DNA of 64,000 nt, from the NCBI RefSeq assembly GCF_020164455.1, contig NZ_JAIQWW010000010.1, positions 62,001 through 126,000 on the forward strand, given 5' to 3'. The stretch is from Phyllobacterium chamaecytisi. GTDB taxonomy: Bacteria; Pseudomonadota; Alphaproteobacteria; Rhizobiales; Rhizobiaceae. The position numbers and the translations under genes are program-made. This document shows, one piece after another, positions 16,336 to 24,798 of this stretch (position 1 is its first letter; every line of letters begins with the position of its first letter). Below the pieces are notes generated by a model, which saw nothing but the letters and a program-made list of their open reading frames with translations, ran no database searches and was not told the origin of the DNA.

Positions 16336-17445
16336 ATGAGCCAGTTGTTTCAACCGCTGCGATTGGATTCGCTCGAACTCGCAAACAGGATCATAGTCGC
16401 TCCCATGTGCCAGTATTCCGCCGAAGATGGCTCGGCCTCCGCCTGGCACATGATGCATCTCGGCCATCTTGCCCTGTCTGGCGCCGGCTTGCTGGTCACG
16501 GAGGCTACCGCAGTAACGCCTGAAGGACGCATATCTCCCCGTGATCTCGGGCTTTACTCCGATGACAATGAAGCAGCCCTCGGGCGTGTTGTCGCCGCAA
16601 TCCGGGACTATTCGCCGATACCCATCGCAGTGCAGCTGGCCCACGCCGGGCGAAAGGCATCAACCCGCGTGCCATGGGAAGGCGGCAAACAGATTGCGCC
16701 AAATGAGCCGACCGGCTGGAAAACCGTAGCCCCTTCACCGGTGCCCTATCTGGATGAGTACGATGTTCCAACGGCATTGGATGGCGCTGGCCTTGATCGC
16801 ATTCGGGATGCGTTCGTCAAGGCGGCGCACCGCGCCGACAGGATCGGTATCGACGGCATCGAAATTCATGGGGCCCATGGATATCTGCTGCACGAGTTCC
16901 TGTCACCGCTCTCCAACAAGCGCGAAGATAAATATGGTGGAAGTCTGGAAAACCGAATGCGCTTTCCTCTTGAAGTGTTCGAGGCAGTACGGGCAGCATT
17001 TCCTGCCAACAAGCCTGTCTGGATACGCGTTTCCGCTTCCGACTGGGTCGATGGAGGATGGGATGTCGAGAGCAGCGTGATCTTTGCAAAGGAATTGGAG
17101 GCACGCGGTTGCGCCGCCATCCACGTCAGCAGTGGCGGTCTTTCGGCCTTGCAGAAAATGCCGGTTGAACCCAACTATCAGGTCCCATTCGCGCGGCGCA
17201 TCAGGGCCGAGGTGAAAATGCCCGTCATTGCCGTCGGACTAATCACCGAGGCGAAACAGGCAGAAGACATTATTGCCAACGGTGACGCCGATGCGATCGC
17301 ACTTGCACGTGCAATCCTCTATGATCCCCGCTGGCCCTGGCATGCAGCGGCGGAACTCGGAGCACAGGTGGTGGCTCCCGAACAATATTGGCGATCCCAG
17401 CCCCGGGATCACGCGGATCTGTTTAAAATCCCCCAAACAGCCTAA
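16336..17445 (+). CDS. Old-yellow-enzyme family NADH:flavin oxidoreductase (YqjM/XenA type)
   Basis: A 369-residue FMN TIM barrel that reduces activated C=C bonds or nitro groups with NAD(P)H. Class II (YqjM-like) features are APMCQYSAEDG (Cys25 near the flavin), QLAHAGRKAS, the substrate-binding pair in EIHGAHGYLLHEFLSP, and NKREDKYGGSLENR. Length is typical. It is divergent from arsR and stands alone; the next gene is convergent, with a 22-bp gap. The physiological substrate is unknown. Detoxification of enones or nitro compounds is the usual inference. Confidence 0.9.
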   Translation: MSQLFQPLRLDSLELANRIIVAPMCQYSAEDGSASAWHMMHLGHLALSGAGLLVTEATAVTPEGRISPRDLGLYSDDNEAALGRVVAAIRDYSPIPIAVQLAHAGRKASTRVPWEGGKQIAPNEPTGWKTVAPSPVPYLDEYDVPTALDGAGLDRIRDAFVKAAHRADRIGIDGIEIHGAHGYLLHEFLSPLSNKREDKYGGSLENRMRFPLEVFEAVRAAFPANKPVWIRVSASDWVDGGWDVESSVIFAKELEARGCAAIHVSSGGLSALQKMPVEPNYQVPFARRIRAEVKMPVIAVGLITEAKQAEDIIANGDADAIALARAILYDPRWPWHAAAELGAQVVAPEQYWRSQPRDHADLFKIPQTA

Positions 17446-17467
17446 TTTGAAACGCGGGCGGTCGTAA

Positions 17468-18988
17468 CTAATCGAGGTTACGACGCTCGTTCTCTGACGA
17501 ATAATGCGAACGCTTGTCTTCGTACATCAGCAGATCGGCGCGCTTGGCCACAGCTTCCATCTTCTCTCCGACATGACTGGTGGCCCAGCCGATCGATATG
17601 TTCAGGGGTATATTGGAATAATACTGGTTGTTTATTTCGATAAGGCTGCGGATTTCCTCGATCATGCTTGCGCAGCCAAGCGCATCGACGGCCGGAAGAA
17701 GAATGGCGAATTCATCGCCGCCAATACGCGCGGCATAGCAGGGAGGCTTGACGGCCCCACCCAGCACTTCGCCAACCCGCCGTAACAGACCATCACCAAC
17801 GCCATGCCCCCACTGATCATTGATCACCTTCAATCCGTTAAGGTCGAGGATGATGATCGATACAGGATGAAATTCACGACGTTCGAGCCTGTTCAACTCG
17901 TCCACGTAGAAGGCGCGGTTGTAAAGTTTGGTGAGCACATCATGCTTGCCGAGATATTCTAGATAGGCTTCGGCTTTCTTGCGTGCCGTGATGTCGGTCA
18001 AGGATATCTGGACCAACGACCAATCCTGTTCGTGGCCCGGCAGAACAGAAAATTGCAGCAGCACATGGCGTTCGGTACCATCGAGCGCGTAGTTCACGGT
18101 CTCACGCTGATGGAAGAGGTTGCCATTCCAGAGTTCGATAAGCTGTTCCCTGAAATGCACATCCATCCCATCCCTGAAAATGTCAGGAAGCCTGCGCAAC
18201 AATGTCAATTTGTCAGGTGCGAGAAACAGTCTGAGCGTCTCGTTGTTGACGTCGATGACACGGATCTCGCTTGCACATTGTCCAACGAATTCAGGATGGA
18301 CATCGGTAAACACACGAAAATCGGTAATGCCCTGCTCCCGCACGTCATCAAGCAAACGCTTGATGCGGCTGAAATCTTCCACCCAAAGAGACACGGGAGA
18401 ATGCTCGAACAACCCTTCCGCGTAGCGCTTGCTCTCGATCTGCTGCCGCCGCGCGTCCTCGCGTTCGGTTACATCTTCGATGGAAAGCAATACCCGCGTC
18501 CACGAATCTTCATATCCTGGTAAAATTGCGCCTCGGAGCTGAATATCCAGCCGGCGCCCCGTCAGCGTGTAGTTCACCGTGTCACTGGAGAATTCGGTAT
18601 CGCCATCCCACAGAGCCGACAGCTCCTGTATATGCGACTGCAGCATGTCGTCGCGAAAGACAGAACCGAGATTGCCGGTCAGGTGGTTGAAGTCATTTGC
18701 TTCGAAAAGAGCAAGGGTCTTCTTGTTGACCTTGAGAACGCGGATCAGGCTTGAGCATTGTTTAATCCGGCCCTCATCCTCACGCAGATAGGATCTGATA
18801 TCGGTGACGCCCGATTGCTTCCATTTCTCGAACAGGTGCTTGACGCCACTAAAATCCTCCAGCCATAACGAGATCGGAGCGAGATCGAATGTTTCGATAT
18901 CGGCGTGGTGATCGACATGCTCATTCATATAGCGCGAATCTCTCGGCTGGTTCCTCTGCCAACAGGTATCTATATGAACGATATTCAC
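17468..18988 (-). CDS. PAS-PAS-GGDEF diguanylate cyclase
   Basis: A 506-residue soluble protein with two PAS modules (about residues 35-175 and 195-335) and a C-terminal GGDEF domain (GGDEF at 423-427, preceded by the LTKLYNRAFY start). It should make cyclic di-GMP. No RxxD inhibitory site is present before GGDEF, and there is no EAL domain. Both PAS modules carry the variant pattern SLWVEDFS, then a helix with GITDFR, then DVNNETLRLF (KVNKKTLALF in the first). The histidine kinase at 10550-12304 has the same variant. A later start at ATG 18928 is possible. A nearby PilZ gene (22463) could be one effector. Confidence 0.9.
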   Translation of the reverse strand: MNIVHIDTCWQRNQPRDSRYMNEHVDHHADIETFDLAPISLWLEDFSGVKHLFEKWKQSGVTDIRSYLREDEGRIKQCSSLIRVLKVNKKTLALFEANDFNHLTGNLGSVFRDDMLQSHIQELSALWDGDTEFSSDTVNYTLTGRRLDIQLRGAILPGYEDSWTRVLLSIEDVTEREDARRQQIESKRYAEGLFEHSPVSLWVEDFSRIKRLLDDVREQGITDFRVFTDVHPEFVGQCASEIRVIDVNNETLRLFLAPDKLTLLRRLPDIFRDGMDVHFREQLIELWNGNLFHQRETVNYALDGTERHVLLQFSVLPGHEQDWSLVQISLTDITARKKAEAYLEYLGKHDVLTKLYNRAFYVDELNRLERREFHPVSIIILDLNGLKVINDQWGHGVGDGLLRRVGEVLGGAVKPPCYAARIGGDEFAILLPAVDALGCASMIEEIRSLIEINNQYYSNIPLNISIGWATSHVGEKMEAVAKRADLLMYEDKRSHYSSENERRNLD

Positions 18989-19053
18989 TGAACAATCGTT
19001 ACCTTGTGCAGAACGAACGCGGGAAGACCCCGCGCCGCGGGCTGAATCACACT

Positions 19054-19080
19054 GTGCAGACGCCTTGAGGGCGCCTGCAC
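19054..19080. repeat. Long inverted repeat between GGDEF and BI-1 genes
   Basis: GTGCAGACGCC (19054-19064) and GGCGCCTGCAC (19070-19080) form an 11-bp stem with one G-U/mismatch and a short loop. It lies just beyond the 3' end of the BI-1 gene. There is no T-tract on either side, so it is a weak terminator candidate or an mRNA-stabilising hairpin. Confidence 0.45.
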
Positions 19081-19098
19081 AGGATTGCTACCCTATCG

Positions 19099-19818
19099 CT
19101 ATTCTTCCCGCTGACCGGTCAGGCTGAGCAGCAGCTGGAAGAGGTTAATGAAGTTCAGGTAAAGCGAGAAGGCCCCGAACACAGCCAACTTCTGCTGCGA
19201 TTCCGAATCGTAGCTTTCGGCAAACTGTTCCTTGATCGACTGCGTGTCCCAAGCCGTCAAACCGATGAATACCAGAACACCGGCAACCGAGACAACGAAC
19301 TGCAGCATCGAGGAACCGAGGAAAATGTTGACGACACTCGCCACGACGACGCCGATCAAACCCATCATCAGGAACGAGCTGAACTGGGAGAGATCACGCT
19401 TCGTTGTATAACCATAAAGGCTGGTGGCGCCGAACATCGTGGCCGCGATGAAGAATGTGCGGGCGATGCTGGTTCCGGTAAAGACAAGGAAGATCGATGC
19501 CAGCGAAAGCCCCATGACCGCGCAGAATGCCCAGAACATGGCCTGTGCCGATGCTGCCGACATGGTTTGCATCTTGAACGAGAACAACATTACGAAGGCA
19601 AGCGGCGCCAACATGACGACCCATTTCAGAGGGGTCGAAAAGATGGGAACGTAAAGGGCCGGTGTCGAGGCGACGACGAAGGCAACAACGCCTGTCAGAA
19701 CAAGGCCCAAGCCCATATAATTGTAGATGCGCAGCATATGCTGGCGCAGTCCTTCATCGAACAGTGCAGCCGACTGTCCGCGCGCTGTCCCCATTTCATA
19801 GCGAAGTGGTGTATTCAT
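19099..19818 (-). CDS. Bax inhibitor-1 (YccA/YbhL) family membrane protein
   Basis: A 239-residue inner-membrane protein with seven predicted hydrophobic segments, of the BI-1/TMBIM family. Examples are LVLTGVVAFVVASTPALYV, MFWAFCAVMGLSLASIFLVF and LVFIGLTAWDTQSIKEQF; the last is the conserved TAWDTQ region near the C-terminal acidic pore residues. Bacterial members behave as pH-dependent calcium-leak channels or FtsH-associated proteins. It is followed, 22 bp upstream on the same strand, by the anti-sigma gene, so all three genes (sigma, anti-sigma, BI-1) may be cotranscribed. Confidence 0.9.
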   Translation of the reverse strand: MNTPLRYEMGTARGQSAALFDEGLRQHMLRIYNYMGLGLVLTGVVAFVVASTPALYVPIFSTPLKWVVMLAPLAFVMLFSFKMQTMSAASAQAMFWAFCAVMGLSLASIFLVFTGTSIARTFFIAATMFGATSLYGYTTKRDLSQFSSFLMMGLIGVVVASVVNIFLGSSMLQFVVSVAGVLVFIGLTAWDTQSIKEQFAESYDSESQQKLAVFGAFSLYLNFINLFQLLLSLTGQREE

Positions 19819-19840
19819 GGTTGTGGATCCTCTTGGTTAA

Positions 19841-20614
19841 TCAGTAAAGGGTCGTTACAAGCTGCGACGCAGCGGTTTCGAGATCGGTCGGGCTTGCATT
19901 CGAAACGAGCGCATAGGCAACATCGCCAATCTGGAAATAAGCCGCCGAGCTATCACCCACGCGCACTGCTTTTGGCTTCACGACATCGAAACTGCCGGGG
20001 CGAACCGCGAAAAGCGAGAGCCGTCCCATATCCGCAGATGTGATTTCCATCTCGACGCTTGGCCCGAAGGCTGACGGGAAAAGCTGGACATCATTGACGA
20101 TCCAACGGTCCAAAAGTTGTGGCATGGTGATAGCGGTGGCCGCACGTATTTCCGCAGGATCGTAACTATTCACCTCGGACTGCGACGTCATCTCCGCCCT
20201 GACCAGGGACGTCTTGTGGGCCATCACCGCATCCGAAACATAAGCTGGCGGCGGTGTCGAGGCGACGACCTGCGAGATGGTGAGTGGGCCAAAACCGGCA
20301 TGGGCCAGCCACCCGAGACCGACAAGAACGGCCACCGCGGCAACACGTTGTAAATTGCCAAGCAGCCGGTTTCGCATAAGGCCGCGTTCAAGGCGGCGCG
20401 CCGCTTCGCTCGTCTCCGGCGATCCCTTGCTGTGCATGCCGGTTAGCGCCAGCCGCAATTCGTCCCTCGCCTGCAGATCCGACATGACGCGGGCAGCCTG
20501 CTCGGGATGATGCGAGAGATAACGGGCGATCTCGATGCGGCGGCCCGCATCCAGCTGGTCGTCGACATAGGCATCAAGGTCGGCCTCAACGACAGGGTCA
20601 ATCGCGTCATTCAT
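19841..20614 (-). CDS. Membrane anti-sigma factor
   Basis: A 257-residue protein with an N-terminal cytoplasmic helical domain (ADLDAYVDDQLDAGRRIEIA, with a YLSHHPEQAARV helix), one membrane segment (VAAVAVLVGLGWLAHAGF) and a periplasmic domain of about 150 residues. This is the layout of a transmembrane anti-sigma factor. It overlaps the ECF sigma gene by 8 bases, the usual arrangement for a sigma/anti-sigma pair. The HxxxCxxC zinc motif of ZAS proteins is not seen. The start ATG 20614 is preferred to an ATG five codons earlier. Confidence 0.85.
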   Translation of the reverse strand: MNDAIDPVVEADLDAYVDDQLDAGRRIEIARYLSHHPEQAARVMSDLQARDELRLALTGMHSKGSPETSEAARRLERGLMRNRLLGNLQRVAAVAVLVGLGWLAHAGFGPLTISQVVASTPPPAYVSDAVMAHKTSLVRAEMTSQSEVNSYDPAEIRAATAITMPQLLDRWIVNDVQLFPSAFGPSVEMEITSADMGRLSLFAVRPGSFDVVKPKAVRVGDSSAAYFQIGDVAYALVSNASPTDLETAASQLVTTLY

Positions 20615-21140
20615 CGCGGCCTCCAACAATTTTCAGACGTGCGGCTTTGCCGGGTTGCTCCGCCTCGAGAGACCGTAGTGTCGCACGCGCGCGGCCAATT
20701 CTGGACATCAGCGTGCCGATCGGTATCCCCAAGGTTGCTGCGGCTTCTTCGTAGGAGAGACCTTCGATCGCCACCAAATGCAGAGCTGCTCTCTGCTCTT
20801 CGGGCAGCGAAAAGAAGGCATCCCTGACCTCCATTAACCGCATGGAGTGCTCTTGCGGCGGTTGGAGGACGGTTTCGGCAATGACTGCAAAAGCATCTCC
20901 GCGGCGCGCTTCCGACTGGCTTGAACGCTTGCTGTCGATAAAACCATTATGCAGGATCGACAAAAGCCAGCCCTTCAGGTTTCCGCCATTGCGAAAATGA
21001 CTGCGCCGCTCGTAAGCGCGCACCAGCGTGTCCTGCACAAGGTCTTCCGCGTCGGTCTCGTTGCGGGTGAGCGAACGTGCATACCGGCGCAACGATCCAA
21101 GCTGGCCAACAACGTCAAAACGGGGTTTCGGACTATCCAT
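20607..21140 (-). CDS. ECF-type RNA polymerase sigma factor
   Basis: A 177-residue sigma-70 factor of the extracytoplasmic-function group. Region 2 is LRRYARSLTRNETDAEDLVQ through GWLLSILHNGFIDSKR, and region 4 is SLPEEQRAALHLVAIEGLSY through IPIGTLMSRIGRARATL. The ATG at 21140 matches family N-termini. The anti-sigma gene follows with an 8-base overlap. It probably controls a membrane or oxidative stress response; I could not find its own promoter motif with confidence. Confidence 0.9.
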   Translation of the reverse strand: MDSPKPRFDVVGQLGSLRRYARSLTRNETDAEDLVQDTLVRAYERRSHFRNGGNLKGWLLSILHNGFIDSKRSSQSEARRGDAFAVIAETVLQPPQEHSMRLMEVRDAFFSLPEEQRAALHLVAIEGLSYEEAAATLGIPIGTLMSRIGRARATLRSLEAEQPGKAARLKIVGGRDE

Positions 21141-21216
21141 AGGGCGTATACGGACCTGCGGCGGATTTATTCCCTGCCATCGGGAAATTATATCACGCGA
21201 CCGCAAATTTGCTGGC

Positions 21217-22239
21217 CTAGATCAGGCTCTGTTTTTTAAGTTCGTCCTTGAGGTAGGCATAATAAATCGGAGCGGCGATGAGGCCAGCGATACCGAACCA
21301 GGCTTCCAGCACGATCATCGCGAGGAGCAATTCCCATGCCCGCGATTTTATCCGCGATCCGATGATCCTGGCATTCAGGAAATATTCGAGTTTGTGGATG
21401 ATTACCAGAAACGCGAGCGAACCCACCGCGGCAACAAATGAAACACTGAGTGCCACGACGACAATCACAGTGTTGGAGATCAAATTGCCGATAACAGGAA
21501 GTAGACCCGCAATGAACGTCACGGCAATCATGGTCTTGACCAGCGGCAGGTGAACGCCGAAAAACGGCAGGATTACAACAAGATAGATGGCAGTGAAAAC
21601 TGTGTTCAATGCCGAGATTCGAAGCTGTGAGAACACAATATTGCGAAATGCCGCGCTTAATAGCTCGATACGTTCCCGAAGGGCAATCGCGAGTGGGCCC
21701 GGTTCACGTGATGCCGCAACGGAAGAACTGAGCGCGATCATTCCCCCGATCACCATTCCGACAATGATTCGAACCAGGAGAACGCCAAGTTCCCGGCCGA
21801 CAAGCTGAAGCTGGCCCGCATGTTCCCGCAGCCACTTTGCCGCCAGCGTTTCGAGTTCTTCAAGATTTGACGGGAAATAATCGCGCGCCCAATTCGGCAG
21901 ATGTAACTGGGCCGTATCGATGATTTCCGCCATCTTCTGGAAAAGCGATACTATACCTTCGTCGGAGCCATCGGTGAGCAGTGCCATGCTGCTCATGACG
22001 GCCGCGACAATCACCAAGATGAAGATCAGCGCCAGCATTGCCAACGCTATGGTTTTTGCCAGATGTCCGGAGATGCCTAATCTACCGAGCAATGGAGCCG
22101 AATAATGGACGAGGTTGTAAACGAGCAGTCCGGAAAGGAGAGCCGAGAGCAAGCCTAGTTCAAGCACAGCGACGAGCGCGATGAACGACAAAATGTAGGA
22201 GGCAATTCGGAGCCTGGTGGCGGTTGGCAAGTGTGTCAC
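21217..22239 (-). CDS. AI-2E (PerM) family membrane transporter
   Basis: A 340-residue polytopic membrane protein of the AI-2E/PerM family. Hydrophobic segments cluster at the N-terminus (three, including LELGLLSALLSGLLVYNLVH), followed by a soluble stretch of about 80 residues and then four or five C-terminal segments ending in AWFGIAGLIAAPIYYAYLKD. The family includes TqsA-type autoinducer exporters, but most members have unknown cargo, so quorum signal export should not be assumed. It stands upstream of the ECF sigma gene on the same strand, with a 76-bp gap. Confidence 0.85.
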   Translation of the reverse strand: MTHLPTATRLRIASYILSFIALVAVLELGLLSALLSGLLVYNLVHYSAPLLGRLGISGHLAKTIALAMLALIFILVIVAAVMSSMALLTDGSDEGIVSLFQKMAEIIDTAQLHLPNWARDYFPSNLEELETLAAKWLREHAGQLQLVGRELGVLLVRIIVGMVIGGMIALSSSVAASREPGPLAIALRERIELLSAAFRNIVFSQLRISALNTVFTAIYLVVILPFFGVHLPLVKTMIAVTFIAGLLPVIGNLISNTVIVVVALSVSFVAAVGSLAFLVIIHKLEYFLNARIIGSRIKSRAWELLLAMIVLEAWFGIAGLIAAPIYYAYLKDELKKQSLI

Positions 22240-22462
22240 CTGAGGGGGCTGTCAATATTCAGCTGTACCTACTCTTGAAAACGTCCGCGACGCAAGCTCC
22301 ATTGATCCAGGACCGTAAACCTTCGCAGTCTCGAGCGGTGTAACCGATCAAAGCATAACGGATTTGCAATTGTTTGCCTCTACAAGCGACGCATGACACC
22401 GCCGGTATGAAAGTCGTCCGTGCGCCTTTTTACCGGCTTCAATTCGGGCCAGGCGAGCTTAC

Positions 22463-22804
22463 ATGCCATTTTACCAAACGAACAGCAGAGCGGAGAAGCG
22501 AGTCGAGGAGCGCAAAAGAACACGGTTGCGCTCCGGCAAAGTCGTCACGCTCGAGGGGCATTTTCTGACCGAATGTCATTTTCACAACCTAGCCGGCGGC
22601 GGCGCCAAGATCAGGCTTGTCAACCAATCCACCGTCCCCACTCGCTTCTGGCTGTTCGATGATCAATATAACGGCGCGTTGATTACGGAAGTCGTCTGGC
22701 GCCAGGACATGGAACTTGGCGTGCGGTTCATCGAGGATCCGGACGTTACGCCTTTGACAGACACAATTCTGCGCACGCTTGCCGGTAAGTATTATTCACT
22801 CTGA
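22463..22804 (+). CDS. PilZ-domain protein
   Basis: A 113-residue single PilZ domain, the cyclic di-GMP receptor module. The Arg-rich switch is EERKRTRLRSGKV, and HNLAGGGAKIRL takes the place of the (D/N)xSxxGA motif with Ala for Ser. Cyclic di-GMP binding is likely but not certain. It is encoded beside the flagellar island, and its last 13 bases overlap, tail to tail, the 3' end of a flagellar-operon gene on the other strand. A brake role on motility, like YcgR, is inference. Confidence 0.82.
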   Translation: MPFYQTNSRAEKRVEERKRTRLRSGKVVTLEGHFLTECHFHNLAGGGAKIRLVNQSTVPTRFWLFDDQYNGALITEVVWRQDMELGVRFIEDPDVTPLTDTILRTLAGKYYSL

Positions 22805-23280
22805 TGTGCTTGCTGACGCTCCAGACCCTTGGTGTTCTGGTCGCGGATTTCCTTGGCAGTTATGTAGTTGAATTGCTCAACGAGCAGGTCCTTCACCAAT
22901 GGTTGCGGAAATCGTGCATTGACGCCGTCGATGATGGATTTCTTGACATCGTCGAACTTGACTTCCTGGACGTTCTTAGCGTCGGAATAATGCCCGTAGA
23001 ACTGGTTGAAAATCTCGTCATTGATGAAATACGATACCGGAATCTTGAAGGACGCGTTCACCGTGTGATCCAGTGTATAGGCCAACTGAGACACGATATA
23101 ACCCTGAACCGCGTTGTCCACGATGATCGGAACACTGAAGACTTCGGTCTTGCCATCATCCAGTGCCTCCTGAGCGTTGGGTGCAACGGCTGCTGTCGCC
23201 GAATTCTGCCAGACGGCAAAATACAGGGATCCCAGTGCAACGACGCAGATCCACAGACCGATCAGCACAATACGGATCAT
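22792..23280 (-). CDS. Membrane-anchored periplasmic protein of the flagellar operon
   Basis: A 162-residue protein with one N-terminal membrane segment (IVLIGLWICVVALGSLYFAV) and a periplasmic domain. I do not recognise a named family. It starts with an ATGA overlap on the flgN-like gene and is the last gene of the flgE operon, so a flagellar or motor-related role is likely. The layout, one N-terminal anchor and a domain of about 130 residues, recalls FliL, but the true fliL is at 42403 and I see no sequence likeness. Its 3' end overlaps the PilZ gene tail to tail. Confidence 0.7.
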   Translation of the reverse strand: MIRIVLIGLWICVVALGSLYFAVWQNSATAAVAPNAQEALDDGKTEVFSVPIIVDNAVQGYIVSQLAYTLDHTVNASFKIPVSYFINDEIFNQFYGHYSDAKNVQEVKFDDVKKSIIDGVNARFPQPLVKDLLVEQFNYITAKEIRDQNTKGLERQQAHQSE

Positions 23281-23693
23281 GCACCGAGCCCATTTCTGAC
23301 CTGGCTCGCAGTGTAGGTTCCGTCGGCTTCCTGTGTCTCAAGCGCATCGCGGATAATTCCCGCGAGCTCTGTCACTGCACGCAAGTGCAATTTGATGGCA
23401 TCGCAATTGCGATCAAGCTTCTGACGCAGGCTATCGAGAACCGGCTGGAGCGTTTTGAGCGCGCGCGTATCGACGGTCTTCACCGCCTTGCCCATCGCCT
23501 TGTTGAAATCACGTAGCCCGCGGCTCTTATTGGCGTTGATATTTGCAAGATCTACCAACTGACCTTCAAGAAGCAGCCGTGTCTCGCGCTCCACGACATC
23601 TTCCAAACGACGAATGGCGAAAAGGACGGGCTCCAGCGCCGGTTCGGGCACATCGCTGCGGTTCTGATCATTGGTCATTATTTCTATTTCCAT
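23277..23693 (-). CDS. FlgN-like flagellar export chaperone (tentative)
   Basis: A 138-residue, mostly helical protein. The N-terminal part (EPVLFAIRRLEDVVERETRL and LVDLANINANKSRGLRDFN) resembles FlgN, the chaperone that escorts the hook-filament junction proteins FlgK and FlgL. The start ATG 23693 follows GGAGAG. It lies between the flgJ-like gene and the 162-residue membrane protein, with tight overlaps, in the operon that also encodes FlgK and FlgL. The assignment rests on helix pattern and context. Confidence 0.6.
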   Translation of the reverse strand: MEIEIMTNDQNRSDVPEPALEPVLFAIRRLEDVVERETRLLLEGQLVDLANINANKSRGLRDFNKAMGKAVKTVDTRALKTLQPVLDSLRQKLDRNCDAIKLHLRAVTELAGIIRDALETQEADGTYTASQVRNGLGA

Positions 23694-23733
23694 ATCTATC
23701 TCTCCAATCTCGTCGGCCTTGATAGTTCGCGCT

Positions 23734-24315
23734 CTAACTCTGCCTCGAGTTGTCAACGCTTTCCGTTGATTTTAATTGCTTATGAATGAGCTGGCGTTGG
23801 ATTTGGTACAAAATGACATTTGAATCCTGGTTTTGAAAATGTTGCTGATCTGCGGACATCCCCGAAGCTGCTCCCTCAGCTTGCGTTGCGGCTTCAGACT
23901 TCGCCTTTTTGGCGCTCTGCTGCTCCAACATGCGGGCGACGCCTATGCCGCCGGCATCGGCCATCTTGTTGGCGACAGCTTCGGCCATCATCGATTTCCA
24001 GTAGTCTCCGGCAATTCCTTCGCCGAAGACTGCCTGATTGTCTCCCGTGAACATGGATTCGACAAAGGATTGCAGCATAAAAGCTTCGAACTTTTTGAAT
24101 GCGGCGTTCGGTGCATGAGTTACGCTACCGGCAATAGAGCCACTTGTCGAAGCCGGTTGCTGCATGGAGGCAAAGTTCTCACGTGACAGCTGCATCTGTG
24201 CCGCGACGCGATCGGAAGCCATGCTACGCAACTTCTCCATTGAGGTTCGCAACGTGTCCGGATCGGCTGCCATGGCAACATCCAATACCAGATCGGAAGG
24301 TGGATTAATGGCCAT
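23734..24315 (-). CDS. FlgJ-like rod-binding protein (CheL family)
   Basis: A 193-residue protein with the rod-binding domain found in the N-terminal half of FlgJ: AAFKKFEAFMLQSFVESMFT, then GEGIAGDYWKSMMAEAVANK and GGIGVARM. It would cap or scaffold the growing rod. It lacks the C-terminal muramidase domain of enterobacterial FlgJ, as is usual in alphaproteobacteria, where the related protein is called CheL. A separate transglycosylase encoded at 34083-34673 may supply that activity. The ATG at 24315 is preferred (CAGGA upstream); ATG 24330 is possible. Confidence 0.82.
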   Translation of the reverse strand: MAINPPSDLVLDVAMAADPDTLRTSMEKLRSMASDRVAAQMQLSRENFASMQQPASTSGSIAGSVTHAPNAAFKKFEAFMLQSFVESMFTGDNQAVFGEGIAGDYWKSMMAEAVANKMADAGGIGVARMLEQQSAKKAKSEAATQAEGAASGMSADQQHFQNQDSNVILYQIQRQLIHKQLKSTESVDNSRQS

Positions 24316-24390
24316 CGATTCCTGTTCCATCCTGTTTCGCTCCATGCACCCTACCCTCCCAAACTTACGGGAGGCTTGAGCCTTGCGTCT

Positions 24391-24795
24391 TTAGATCAAG
24401 CGCCCGCCAAGCAGATGGGCCATATATTCGTCCGCTTCGTCCGTGACTTCTGCGCGCGATGTCTCCTTCACCAAATCGCGAAGCCGGCCATCCAGCGTGT
24501 CGAGCGTTCGTGACGTTTTCAGCAGGTTGCGTTTGGCTTCGACCATCTGGTCCGACAACTGAGCCTGAAGTGACTTGTTGGTCTCAAGGCGCTTCAAAAT
24601 AATGTGCACAGGAACGAACGCTGCTGTATCTGCGGCGAAGCGATCTTCCTGCATCCTGAAGAGAGCGCCATTCTCCTCCTCGATCGCAGCTTGCTTTGCA
24701 TTGAGGCGTGACAGTTCCAGCTCATGGCGCGCTTTGGCGAGCTTTTGCAGCCTGATCAATCCGAGATAGGATGTCCGGGATGCGTTCGTTGTCAT
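24391..24795 (-). CDS. FliJ-like coiled-coil protein (tentative)
   Basis: A 134-residue, strongly helical protein without hydrophobic segments. Heptad-like stretches such as LQKLAKARHELELSRLNAKQ and DTLDGRLRDLVKE support a coiled coil. Length, charge and position (4 bp after fliR and before the flgJ-like gene) fit FliJ, the stalk of the export ATPase complex, whose sequence is poorly conserved. No other FliJ candidate is seen in the island. The name rests mainly on context. Confidence 0.55.
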   Translation of the reverse strand: MTTNASRTSYLGLIRLQKLAKARHELELSRLNAKQAAIEEENGALFRMQEDRFAADTAAFVPVHIILKRLETNKSLQAQLSDQMVEAKRNLLKTSRTLDTLDGRLRDLVKETSRAEVTDEADEYMAHLLGGRLI

Positions 24796-24798
24796 CGC

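Noticed and set aside
21217-22239. Autoinducer-2 exporter (tqsA) label
   Set aside because: Family membership does not predict cargo; most AI-2E proteins are not autoinducer exporters and no lux gene lies beside it.
22792-23280. Second fliL
   Set aside because: The layout is similar but the FliL domain sequence is not, and a genuine fliL is present at 42403-42876.
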